NCBI GenBank assembly: GCA_965603095.1
Contig: CBFDBQ010000007.1
Span: forward strand, 1 to 45,336
Reading direction: 5' to 3'
Length of the DNA stretch: 45,336 nt
From: DAOVVL01 sp965603095
GTDB lineage: Bacteria > Pseudomonadota > Alphaproteobacteria > Rhodospirillales > Magnetovibrionaceae
Numbering within the stretch: position 1 is the first letter of the stretch; every line of letters starts with the position of its first letter. Position numbers and translations under genes: made by a program. Below the pieces are notes generated by a model. The model did no database searches, was not told the DNA's origin, and worked only from the letters and a program-made list of their open reading frames with translations. Positions 33,618 to 41,246 of this stretch are shown piece by piece.

Positions 33618-34751
33618 TTAACCCCAGGCTTTTTCTGCACCTATTAAAATGGTGCCTTCATCTCCATTGGTGCGTTTTGTAATACTGCCAATGGTAAATA
33701 CGGTTTCGCCTTCATCTTCTAGTACCGATTTAATTTCATCTGCCTTATTAGACGAAACAATTAAAACCATACCAATACCGCAATTAAATGTACGCGCCAT
33801 TTCGTTTGGTGCAATATTGCCAGCATCTTGCAGCCATGAAAAAACTGGCGGCAATTTCCATGTGCCAACATCAATTTCGGCACTAAGGTTGTCCGGCAAT
33901 ACCCGGGGTATATTTTCTAACAATCCACCACCAGTTATGTGCGATAGCGCGTGTACTGCGCCGTTGCTAGCGCGAATTGCCGCAAGACAGCTTTTTACAT
34001 ATATGCGGGTGGGGGCCAACAAAGCATCACCTAATGTTTTTTCTGTAACGAACGGGGCGGGGCCGTCATATGCCAAACGTGCCTTATCAACGATATGGTC
34101 GCGAACTGCCGCTTCTATTTTTGTTTCTGCTTTACCACCAATAACTGCATCGCTAACAACTTTGCGTACCAGTGAAAAACCATTTGAATGTAGCCCGTTG
34201 GAGGCAAGCCCAATTACTACGTCGCCTTCGCCTACATTTTCGCCGGTAATGATTTCATCGCGCTCAACCGCACCAACGCAAAAGCCAGCTAGATCATATT
34301 CACCGCCTGCATACATTCCGGGCATTTCCGCTGTTTCGCCGCCAATAAGGGCGCAGCCAGCCTGACGACAACCTTCGGCAATCCCCGAAACCACCGCACT
34401 GCCGTTATCTATATTTAGCTTGCCCATGGCATAATAATCTAAAAAGAAAAGCGGCTCGGCACCCTGAACCACAAGATCGTTTACGCACATTGCAACTAGG
34501 TCAATTCCGACCGTGTCGTGACGCTCAATGGAAATTGCTACTTTTAATTTGGTTCCGACACCATCTGTTCCGGCAACCAGCACCGGGTCTTTATAGCCAG
34601 CGGCCTTTAGGTCGAACATGGCCCCAAACCCACCCAGACCAGCCATAACGCCAGAACGGGACGTTGATTTTGCATGTGGCTTGATTGCCTCGACTAAGGC
34701 GTTTCCGGCATCTATATCGACACCCGCACTTTTGTAATTTGCGCCTGAAAT
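33618..34751 (-). CDS. purM: Phosphoribosylaminoimidazole synthetase, apparent ATT start
   Basis: PurM closes the imidazole ring of AIR with ATP. From Met36 onward the protein is standard: MAGLGGFGAMFDL, GTDGVGTKLKVA, MCVNDLVVQGAEPLFFLDYY, GGETAEMPGMY and ITGGGLLENIPR. The conserved N-terminus also lies in frame upstream (NYKSAGVDIDAGNALVE), so the gene must start before it. Between the upstream in-frame stop (TAA) and that block there is no ATG, GTG or TTG. There is ATT at 34751-34749, with AGAGAGGA seven bases upstream, giving (I/M)SGANYKSAG and 377 residues. Either initiation is on ATT, as known for infC and pcnB of E. coli, or one base is wrong here: ATG would give a perfect N-terminus. 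Confidence 0.9.
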   Translation of the reverse strand: MSGANYKSAGVDIDAGNALVEAIKPHAKSTSRSGVMAGLGGFGAMFDLKAAGYKDPVLVAGTDGVGTKLKVAISIERHDTVGIDLVAMCVNDLVVQGAEPLFFLDYYAMGKLNIDNGSAVVSGIAEGCRQAGCALIGGETAEMPGMYAGGEYDLAGFCVGAVERDEIITGENVGEGDVVIGLASNGLHSNGFSLVRKVVSDAVIGGKAETKIEAAVRDHIVDKARLAYDGPAPFVTEKTLGDALLAPTRIYVKSCLAAIRASNGAVHALSHITGGGLLENIPRVLPDNLSAEIDVGTWKLPPVFSWLQDAGNIAPNEMARTFNCGIGMVLIVSSNKADEIKSVLEDEGETVFTIGSITKRTNGDEGTILIGAEKAWG

Positions 34752-34915
34752 GGGTTTATCCTCTCTATATACTTATGCGCCTAGAATAGACGGCAAATCC
34801 GTGGCATTGATACCTGAACGTGTTAGAACCTTCTATCATAAAAAACATTCCGGGGCCGAACTGGGCCATATACCGGGATTTTAAGTGAAACATACTTTAT
34901 CCGGGGCGCTTTGCA

Positions 34916-36109
34916 ATGACCCAAAAAGGGCAAATTAAAGTACCATATTACGCATTTAGCGGCTTGAGGTCCAAAATAGCCAAAGCGGCAACCAGAGCCG
35001 CTTGCGTGCTTTTTATGGCGGCCATTTTGTCGTTTTCTCCTGACCCTAGGCCTGATAGCGGATTTGCCCATGCTGATGCCGCACGGCTTTTTGAGGTAAG
35101 CGGGATTAAGGTCGATATAACCGCAAACTCGACAAATCAGGCCCGCGACATGGCCCAGGCCGAAGGTATAACCAGATCGTTTCGCGTACTTTTGGAGCGC
35201 CTAACGCTTAATGCCTATCATGACCGTTTACCCAATATGGATCGCAAACAGATTATAGAGCTTTTACAAGATTTTGAAGTGGCCGAAGAAAAAGCATCAT
35301 CGGTTAGGTATATCGCCAGCCTTAATTATCGTTACCGCGCCGATGTGGTACGCGATCTTTTGGATGCACACCAAATTCCATTTGCCGAAACCGAAAGCAA
35401 GCCTGTGGTTGTGCTTCCGGTTTATCAGGCGGCAGGCGCTCTATTGCTTTGGGATGACCCTAATCCGTGGCGCACAGCATGGCAGGAAAGGCCCGGCGAA
35501 GTTGGTGGGTTAGTTCCGACTGTTTTACCCACAGGTGATCTTGCCGATATGCGTACCATTGGAGCCGAACAAGCAATAGAGGGCGATACTCAGCGACTGG
35601 AAGAAGTCGCCGCCAAGTACGGCGCGGGCGATGTGGTTGTTGTTCACGGCATATTGCGCATGGATTCTTATGGTGGGCTTCCCGAACTTGAAGTTTACAT
35701 GACCAGATTTGGTTTTGCATTACAGGAACACACGGTGGTTAAAAGTTTTAGCGCCAACCCCGGCGAAGATATAGAATCGCTGCTCAATCGCGCCGCCATA
35801 CAGTTAACAGTTCAAATCGAAGACAACTGGAAGCAAGACAATCTTATTAAATTTGCTGAACCGGCGCTTCTTCCGCTGGTTGTGCCGGTATCAAACCTAA
35901 ATGATTGGATTAGGGTGCGTGACCGCCTTAACGGCGTTGCCGTGGTAAGAAAATCAGAAGTCACCCTTGTTTCTCGTAGGGCGGTAAATATAACCATCAA
36001 TTATATTGGTGATGCCGAGCAATTGGCCCTGTCTTTGGACCAAGCCGACCTTGTGCTTTGGGATGAAGCTGGCAATTGGTATATGGGCCTGCGTAAGGAA
36101 GCCCGGTGA
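34916..36109 (+). CDS. DUF2066 family protein, exported or membrane-anchored
   Basis: A 397-residue protein of the DUF2066 type: after a hydrophobic segment at about residues 24-43 comes VSGIKVDITANSTNQARDMAQAEGITRSFRVLLERLT, quoted here only as KVDITANSTNQARDMA. A core runs from there to about residue 370 with several PVYQAAG- and VVVVHGIL-like strands. The hydrophobic segment may be a signal peptide or an anchor, so the protein is probably periplasmic. The function is not established. It precedes the CDP-alcohol phosphatidyltransferase, PerM and HdaA genes in many alphaproteobacteria. It diverges from purM across about 160 bases. The stop overlaps the next start by four bases. Confidence 0.83.
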   Translation: MTQKGQIKVPYYAFSGLRSKIAKAATRAACVLFMAAILSFSPDPRPDSGFAHADAARLFEVSGIKVDITANSTNQARDMAQAEGITRSFRVLLERLTLNAYHDRLPNMDRKQIIELLQDFEVAEEKASSVRYIASLNYRYRADVVRDLLDAHQIPFAETESKPVVVLPVYQAAGALLLWDDPNPWRTAWQERPGEVGGLVPTVLPTGDLADMRTIGAEQAIEGDTQRLEEVAAKYGAGDVVVVHGILRMDSYGGLPELEVYMTRFGFALQEHTVVKSFSANPGEDIESLLNRAAIQLTVQIEDNWKQDNLIKFAEPALLPLVVPVSNLNDWIRVRDRLNGVAVVRKSEVTLVSRRAVNITINYIGDAEQLALSLDQADLVLWDEAGNWYMGLRKEAR

Positions 36110-36657
36110 ACATTCCCAATTTTATTACCTTTCTTCGCATTGCCGCGGTTCCACTGGTTGTGTGGTTATTGCTGGAAGGCAATCTTTTTTGGGGATTTTG
36201 GGTGTTTGCTTTTGCTGGCGTATCGGATGCGGCGGATGGCTTTATTGCCAAGCGTTTTAATATGGAAACAGAGTTGGGCAAATACCTTGACCCATTGGCC
36301 GATAAGGCGTTGCTGGTTTCGGTGTTTGTGACGCTGGGATATTTGGGAATTATCCCTAGTTGGCTTGTTATTTTGGTGGTTTTCAGGGATATGGTAATTG
36401 TTTTTGGGGCAATGGTGTTTGAAACCCTGACTGGTTCCCTTACCATGCACCCAATGAAGCCACAGATGGTGAGCAAGGTTAATACCACTTTTCAAATACT
36501 GTATGCAGGTTCAATTATGGCTGGAACAGGGTACGGATTAAATTTAGGTGTGGGGCTTGATATATTAATGTTTGGCACTGCACTGACCACCGTTGCTTCT
36601 GGAATTTCTATTGTTGCCGAGGCATTAAAACGATGGCCGGGTACTAAAGGAGAATAA
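36106..36657 (+). CDS. CDP-alcohol phosphatidyltransferase, PgsA-like
   Basis: A 183-residue membrane enzyme of the CDP-alcohol phosphatidyltransferase family, which joins CDP-diacylglycerol to an alcohol such as glycerol-3-phosphate. The catalytic signature is present as DAADGFIAKRF, then GKYLDPLADK, with the expected Asp and Gly spacing. It begins MNIPNFITFLRIAAVPLV, the PgsA-like N-terminus. The start is GTG at 36106, overlapping the DUF2066 stop. PgsA function is likely, but a second PgsA may exist elsewhere; only the family is secure. It is followed within three bases by perM. Confidence 0.88.
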   Translation: MNIPNFITFLRIAAVPLVVWLLLEGNLFWGFWVFAFAGVSDAADGFIAKRFNMETELGKYLDPLADKALLVSVFVTLGYLGIIPSWLVILVVFRDMVIVFGAMVFETLTGSLTMHPMKPQMVSKVNTTFQILYAGSIMAGTGYGLNLGVGLDILMFGTALTTVASGISIVAEALKRWPGTKGE

Positions 36658-36659
36658 TA

Positions 36660-37697
36660 TTGACGCGCGAGAGAGAAATGAGAATTTGGCTGGTTAGCAT
36701 GGCTGTTATGGCAGCATTGTTGTATCTGCTTAGTTCCGTGCTGATGCCGTTTGTAGCAGGGCTTGCAGTTGCTTATTTTCTTCATCCATTGGCTGACAAG
36801 TTAGAAGGGCCAATAGGATCAAGAAGCGCCGCAGCGGCGTTAATAATGCTCGCGTTCATTTTGTTTATAGTTGGTATTGGGGTTTCTCTATTTCCGCTTT
36901 TGCAGGCGCAGATTGTTGGCCTGTTGGCACTGTTGCCAGATGCGGTTGAAACAGCGCGCAGTGCGATTGAGCCATACATTATTCGTCTTGAAACAGAATT
37001 AGGCGCAAGCGATCTTGCAAAATTAAAAGATGCGGCGGGTGATTATGTCGGTGAAATTGTTTCATGGATTATTGGCGTTTTAAAAAATCTATTTATGGGC
37101 GGGCGCGCTTTTGTAAATGTGTTGTCGTTGCTTTTACGCGACTGGAAAAACGTGGTTATAAAATTCAACGATTTACTGCCACGCTCTACGGCCGATACAA
37201 TTCGTGCGCAACTTCAAGAAATGGATAGCACTATTGCCGGGTTTGTTCGCGGGCAAGCATTGGTTTGTGTTACCCTTGGCGCAATCTATGGTACCGGATT
37301 AACATTGGTTGGTCTTGATTTTGGCCTTCTTATTGGTATTGGTACCGGGATTATGGCTTTTGTTCCTTATGTTGGCATGATGATGGGATCGATGGTCGCC
37401 CTTGCCGTTGCCATGATGCAGTTTAGCGAAATTAGCGATTTTTTATTGGTTGTCCTTGTATTTGGGGTTGGCCAATCAATAGATGCTGCATTCCTAACTC
37501 CAACTCTAGTCGGTGGGCGCGTTGGCCTGCATCCTGTTTGGATAATATTTGCACTTATGACGGGCGGAACGCTATTTGGCTTTACCGGGGTTTTGTTAGC
37601 GGTTCCAACCGCAGCCATGATAGGGGTGCTTGTACGCTTTACCATCGCCAGATACCGCGCCAGCGGGCTTTATCTTGGTCATGACGGCGATAGTTAG
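36660..37697 (+). CDS. perM: AI-2E family (PerM) membrane transporter
   Basis: A 345-residue multi-pass protein of the AI-2E/PerM family. It has two N-terminal helices (residues about 8-42), a long soluble-looking region at about 80-150 with an internal amphipathic helix, then five to six C-terminal helices. The TGIMAFVPYVGMMMGS and PTLVGGRVGLHPVWIIFALM segments, characteristic of the family, are present. The substrate is not known. The start is TTG at 36660, with AAGGAG 8 bases upstream; an ATG at 36678 (MRIWLV) is possible but has a poorer site. The location between the phosphatidyltransferase and hdaA is conserved. Confidence 0.87.
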   Translation: MTREREMRIWLVSMAVMAALLYLLSSVLMPFVAGLAVAYFLHPLADKLEGPIGSRSAAAALIMLAFILFIVGIGVSLFPLLQAQIVGLLALLPDAVETARSAIEPYIIRLETELGASDLAKLKDAAGDYVGEIVSWIIGVLKNLFMGGRAFVNVLSLLLRDWKNVVIKFNDLLPRSTADTIRAQLQEMDSTIAGFVRGQALVCVTLGAIYGTGLTLVGLDFGLLIGIGTGIMAFVPYVGMMMGSMVALAVAMMQFSEISDFLLVVLVFGVGQSIDAAFLTPTLVGGRVGLHPVWIIFALMTGGTLFGFTGVLLAVPTAAMIGVLVRFTIARYRASGLYLGHDGDS

Positions 37698-37709
37698 GGC
37701 CAAATACGT

Positions 37710-38396
37710 ATGAATACGCCAGAGCAAATTCCCATGACGTTTGATCACCGTCCGGCACTTTCGGGCGAAGATTTTCTTGTGTCACCGTCAAACCAACAAG
37801 CAATTCAATGGATTGATAGCTGGCCCAATTGGCCCGGGCCATTGTTGGTTATTGTTGGGCCAGCAGGGTCGGGCAAAACCCACCTTGCAAATGTATTCCT
37901 AAATACAACGGGCGCAAAAAATGTAGACATTGGCATGCTTGACGCCAAAGGCCCAGCAGAGGTTATAGAAGAGGCCAAGGCATTGGTGGTTGAAAATGCA
38001 GAAAATTTTATCAAAGCGGGATTGGATGAGCACCTTCTTCATCTTTATAACCTTGCCCGTGAACATGGTATCCGTATTTTAATGACCGCCGAAACTGCAC
38101 CGGCACGGTGGAAAATTAATTTAAAAGATCTTTCTTCGCGTTTAAACACAGCGCCAGTCGCCGAAATAAATCCACCGGACGATGCATTGATAGGTGCGCT
38201 TTTGATAAAACAATTTAGCGATCGTCAAATTAATGTGGGCCAAGACGTTATAAGCTATCTTCTTTCAAGGATGGATCGTTCATTTGATGCTGTTCGCAAC
38301 GTAGTTGAAAGCACAGACCGCCTTTCATTGAGCGAAAAGCGCGGCGTAACAATTCCACTTGTTCGCCGGGAGCCGGAAGATAATTTTAATAAATAG
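37710..38396 (+). CDS. hdaA: DnaA-related regulator HdaA (Hda homologue)
   Basis: HdaA/Hda works with the sliding clamp to trigger ATP hydrolysis by DnaA and limit replication initiation. The 228-residue protein is an AAA+ fragment similar to DnaA domain III, with Walker A GPAGSGKTH at 50-58. The Walker B region reads ALVVENAENF, without the acidic DD pair, so hydrolysis by HdaA itself may be weak. The arginine-rich sensor stretch (SSRLNTAPVAEINPP) and C-terminal helices follow. No clear clamp-binding QxxL motif is at the very N-terminus; EQIPMTF is a candidate. It follows perM by 12 bases and precedes a small unknown gene by 8. Confidence 0.92.
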   Translation: MNTPEQIPMTFDHRPALSGEDFLVSPSNQQAIQWIDSWPNWPGPLLVIVGPAGSGKTHLANVFLNTTGAKNVDIGMLDAKGPAEVIEEAKALVVENAENFIKAGLDEHLLHLYNLAREHGIRILMTAETAPARWKINLKDLSSRLNTAPVAEINPPDDALIGALLIKQFSDRQINVGQDVISYLLSRMDRSFDAVRNVVESTDRLSLSEKRGVTIPLVRREPEDNFNK

Positions 38397-38404
38397 GAAA
38401 TCCA

Positions 38405-38770
38405 ATGCGTAAAGTATCATACTTTAGCGGCGGTCTTGTTGCCGATTTTTCACTAACCGATCAAACTTTTGACAAGTTTTTGAGAGACCTTAGCGAAGCC
38501 GAAGGCGAGATTGAGCGTTATGGTGAAAATGACCTGATGAAGGCGCGTACGTTACTTGATAATTTTATGTATAAAGCTCGCGATGATGAAAATATTGAGC
38601 AAGGGGTTGGGGAAATGCTGGCGGCTTGTTATATCTGGAATTTTTTTAATACCAACCCGGAAAAAAAGAGGGTTATAGAAGGCGATATAATAATAATTGA
38701 TATTGCCGGAGACCTTAATACCGTTGAATACGCATCTGTTAACGAAGTTCAATTGGCTGACGATCACTAA
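38405..38770 (+). CDS. Unknown small acidic cytosolic protein
   Basis: I do not recognise this 121-residue protein. It has no membrane segment. It begins MRKVSYFSGGLVADFSL. Its sequence suggests mostly helices from residue 20 to 85 (YGENDLMKARTLLDNFMYKARD) and then beta strands (EGDIIIIDIAGDLNTVEYASV). It is clearly acidic. It starts 8 bases after hdaA, so it is probably cotranscribed with it. It ends before a terminator-like hairpin at 38801. No sign of transfer in base composition. A link to replication control is only suggested by position. Confidence 0.65.
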   Translation: MRKVSYFSGGLVADFSLTDQTFDKFLRDLSEAEGEIERYGENDLMKARTLLDNFMYKARDDENIEQGVGEMLAACYIWNFFNTNPEKKRVIEGDIIIIDIAGDLNTVEYASVNEVQLADDH

Positions 38771-38800
38771 TTTTGCCAACCTCATTTAATAACCAAAATT

Positions 38801-38828
38801 AAGCCGCCCCCCTTTCGGAGGACGGCTT
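38801..38828. terminator. Hairpin closing the DUF2066-to-hdaA run
   Basis: AAGCCG (38801-38806) pairs with CGGCTT (38823-38828), with further C-G pairs inside. Only a short T-run follows on the plus strand, so termination may be partial. It separates this run from the ppk promoter region. Confidence 0.55.
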
Positions 38829-38974
38829 TACGCGACCAGCAAGTCTCAGGATGAACTTTGCCAGCCACGTATTAACGGTTGGCATCAAAGGTGCTATTTG
38901 CATCTAGTTATGAATATTGGTGGTTACAAACAAAAAACGCCTTTAAGTCGATTTTTGTTCACATTTCAGCGGAG

Positions 38975-38992
38975 ATGACAAAAGAATCACAA
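38975..38992. promoter_or_regulatory. PHO-box-like 7-4-7 repeat upstream of ppk
   Basis: On the minus strand the bases read TTGTGAT-TCTT-TTGTCAT, two heptamers four bases apart, close to the PhoB consensus CTGTCAT (6 of 7 and 5 of 7). It ends about 53 bases before the ppk ATG. A weak -10 (GTTTAT, 39004-39009) lies about 11 bases downstream, close to the geometry of PhoB sites. The orientation is opposite to ppk, which weakens the case. A ppk gene under PhoB control is known in other bacteria. Confidence 0.35.
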
Positions 38993-39045
38993 GTAGTTAG
39001 ACTGTTTATGGGGCTTAAATATGGTGTTTCTAAAAGAAGGTATTG

Positions 39046-41223
39046 ATGGAAAATATAGATCTCCCCCAAACTGTGTCTGATAAGGCTGTGTCCGGTATCG
39101 GGCTTAAATCCACCGCACGCTTTGCAAACCGCGAACTATCGTGGCTGGCGTTCAATACGCGCGTCTTGGAAGAGGCGTCAAACCATAATCATCCTCTTTT
39201 GGAAAGATTAAGGTTTCTTTCTATTTCCGCCGCCAACCTAGATGAATTTTATATGGTACGCGTTGCCGGACTAAAAGGTCAGGTGCGCGCAGGCGTTAAA
39301 ACCCAAAGCCAAGATGGACTTAATCCGCTCAAACAGCTTGAAGCCATAAACAAAGCCGCTGGCGACCTTATGTCAGATCAACAAACTTGTTGGTTAAAAC
39401 TACGCGAACATCTTTCCCAAGAAGGCATCAAGGTTTTAAGCGCAGGTGATATTTCCAAGAAAGACCGTGAATGGTTAGAAAAATATTTTATGGAACACGT
39501 GTTCCCGGTTTTAACCCCACTAGCCATTGATCCGGCCCATCCATTTCCGTTCATACCTAATTTAGGCTTTTCCTTGGTGATGCTGTTAAAGCAAAAAAAA
39601 TCTAATGAAATGCTTCGTGCGTTGTTGCCTATTCCGCATTTGCTTGAACGATTTGTGCGCCTTCCTGGACCCAGCACTAGGTTCATCCCCATGGAAGAGA
39701 TGGTCACACTGTTTATGGACCGGTTGTTCCCAGAATATAAATTAAGTGCATTTTCTTATTTCCGGGTTATTCGTGATTCAGAGGTTGAAATAGACGAAGA
39801 AGCAGAAGACCTTGTTCGTACATTTGAAAGTGCGCTTAAGCGCAGGCGCAGGGGCTCGGTTATTTTGCTAGCTGTCAATGCGGGCATGCCGGATGATATT
39901 GCCAACCTGGTTATTGATGCCCTTGGGGTTGATGAAGAAGATGTTGTTTATCTTGATGGGTTATTAGGTCAGGCTGATTTTTCACAGCTTATTGTTGATG
40001 ACCGTCCCGACCTTCAATTTGCCCCTTTTAATGCACGCTTTCCCGAACGGGTGCGTGATTATGGCGGCGATGTATTTGAAGCCATTCGTAAAAAAGACCT
40101 TATCGTTCATCACCCTTATGAAAGTTTTGATGTGGTGGTGCAGTTTGTGCGTCAAGCAGCGCGCGACCCCAAGGTGGTGGCTATAAAACAAACCCTTTAC
40201 CGCACATCAAACGATAGCGCCATTGTTGAAGCCCTGATTGAAGCCGCCGAAGCGGGTAAATCTGTCACCGCCATGGTTGAATTAAAAGCCCGCTTTGACG
40301 AAGAAGCTAACATTCGTTGGGCGCGCGATCTTGAACGCGCTGGCGCACAGGTAATTTATGGTTTCATGGATAAAAAAACCCACGCCAAGGTTAATCTTGT
40401 AGTTAGGCGCGAGGCCAAAGGCCTGCGTTCGTACGTTCATTTTGGCACTGGTAATTATCATCCAATTACGGCCAAGGTTTATACGGACCTTTCGTTTTTT
40501 ACTTGTGATAAGGCTTTGTGTCAGGATGCGGCACGGCTTTTCAATTATATGACCGGATATTCGCGTCCGGAAAAAATGGAAAAACTTGTATTCTCACCCG
40601 TCAATATGCGCGAAACGTTACTAAAACTTATTGAGGGCGAAATTAAAAACGCAAAATCTGGCAAGCCAGCGGCAATTTGGGCCAAACTCAATTCATTGGT
40701 TGATGAGGCTCTTATTGATGCCCTTTACAAGGCATCAAACGCAGGCGTCGAAATTGATTTGGTCATACGCGGAATTTGTTGCTTGCGTCCGGGAATAAAA
40801 GGCATGTCGGAAAATATTCGCGTGAAAAGCATCATCGGACGTTTTCTTGAACATTCTAGAATTATTGCGTTTGCCAATGGTCATGAACTGCCATCACGCG
40901 AAGCAAAAGTATTTATTTCATCGGCTGATTGGATGCCACGCAACCTTGATCGCCGGGTTGAATGTTTGGTGCCTATTGAATATGCAACGGTACATCGGCA
41001 AATATTAGATGAAATAATGATGGTTAATTTTAAAGACAACGAGCAAAGCTGGGCCCTTAATCCTGATGGGTCATACACACGCCTTGAAGACGAAGATGTT
41101 TTTTGTGCACATCGTTATTTCATGACCAACCCGTCGCTTTCCGGCCGAGGGAGAAAACTTTCTAGCAGTTCATTGAAGAAAACATCCGGTGTATCTAAAC
41201 GTAAAAAGGGCACCAAAGCCTAA
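39046..41223 (+). CDS. ppk: Polyphosphate kinase
   Basis: PPK1 makes long polyphosphate chains from ATP through a phosphohistidine. The 725-residue protein has the N-terminal domain with FANRELSWLAFNTRVLEEA and LDEFYMVRVAGL. The head and catalytic domains carry HPYESFDVVVQFVRQAA, YVHFGTGNYHP (His expected to be phosphorylated) and RFLEHSRIIAF (second conserved His). The C-terminus is basic. The start is ATG at 39046 with AAGAAGG about 6 bases upstream; a TTG just before it is not needed. It is followed by ppx after 23 bases, so synthesis and breakdown of polyphosphate are on one transcript. Confidence 0.97.
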   Translation: MENIDLPQTVSDKAVSGIGLKSTARFANRELSWLAFNTRVLEEASNHNHPLLERLRFLSISAANLDEFYMVRVAGLKGQVRAGVKTQSQDGLNPLKQLEAINKAAGDLMSDQQTCWLKLREHLSQEGIKVLSAGDISKKDREWLEKYFMEHVFPVLTPLAIDPAHPFPFIPNLGFSLVMLLKQKKSNEMLRALLPIPHLLERFVRLPGPSTRFIPMEEMVTLFMDRLFPEYKLSAFSYFRVIRDSEVEIDEEAEDLVRTFESALKRRRRGSVILLAVNAGMPDDIANLVIDALGVDEEDVVYLDGLLGQADFSQLIVDDRPDLQFAPFNARFPERVRDYGGDVFEAIRKKDLIVHHPYESFDVVVQFVRQAARDPKVVAIKQTLYRTSNDSAIVEALIEAAEAGKSVTAMVELKARFDEEANIRWARDLERAGAQVIYGFMDKKTHAKVNLVVRREAKGLRSYVHFGTGNYHPITAKVYTDLSFFTCDKALCQDAARLFNYMTGYSRPEKMEKLVFSPVNMRETLLKLIEGEIKNAKSGKPAAIWAKLNSLVDEALIDALYKASNAGVEIDLVIRGICCLRPGIKGMSENIRVKSIIGRFLEHSRIIAFANGHELPSREAKVFISSADWMPRNLDRRVECLVPIEYATVHRQILDEIMMVNFKDNEQSWALNPDGSYTRLEDEDVFCAHRYFMTNPSLSGRGRKLSSSSLKKTSGVSKRKKGTKA

Positions 41224-41246
41224 GCCTAAAAAATAGGGGAATTTCC

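Noticed and set aside
33649..34365. Plus-strand frame of 238 codons inside purM
   Set aside because: Antisense to the conserved PurM catalytic core; its length follows from codon bias of purM.
38851..38910. Eighteen-codon frame between the hdaA-linked gene and ppk
   Set aside because: Very short, with a poorly spaced ribosome binding site and no recognisable features.
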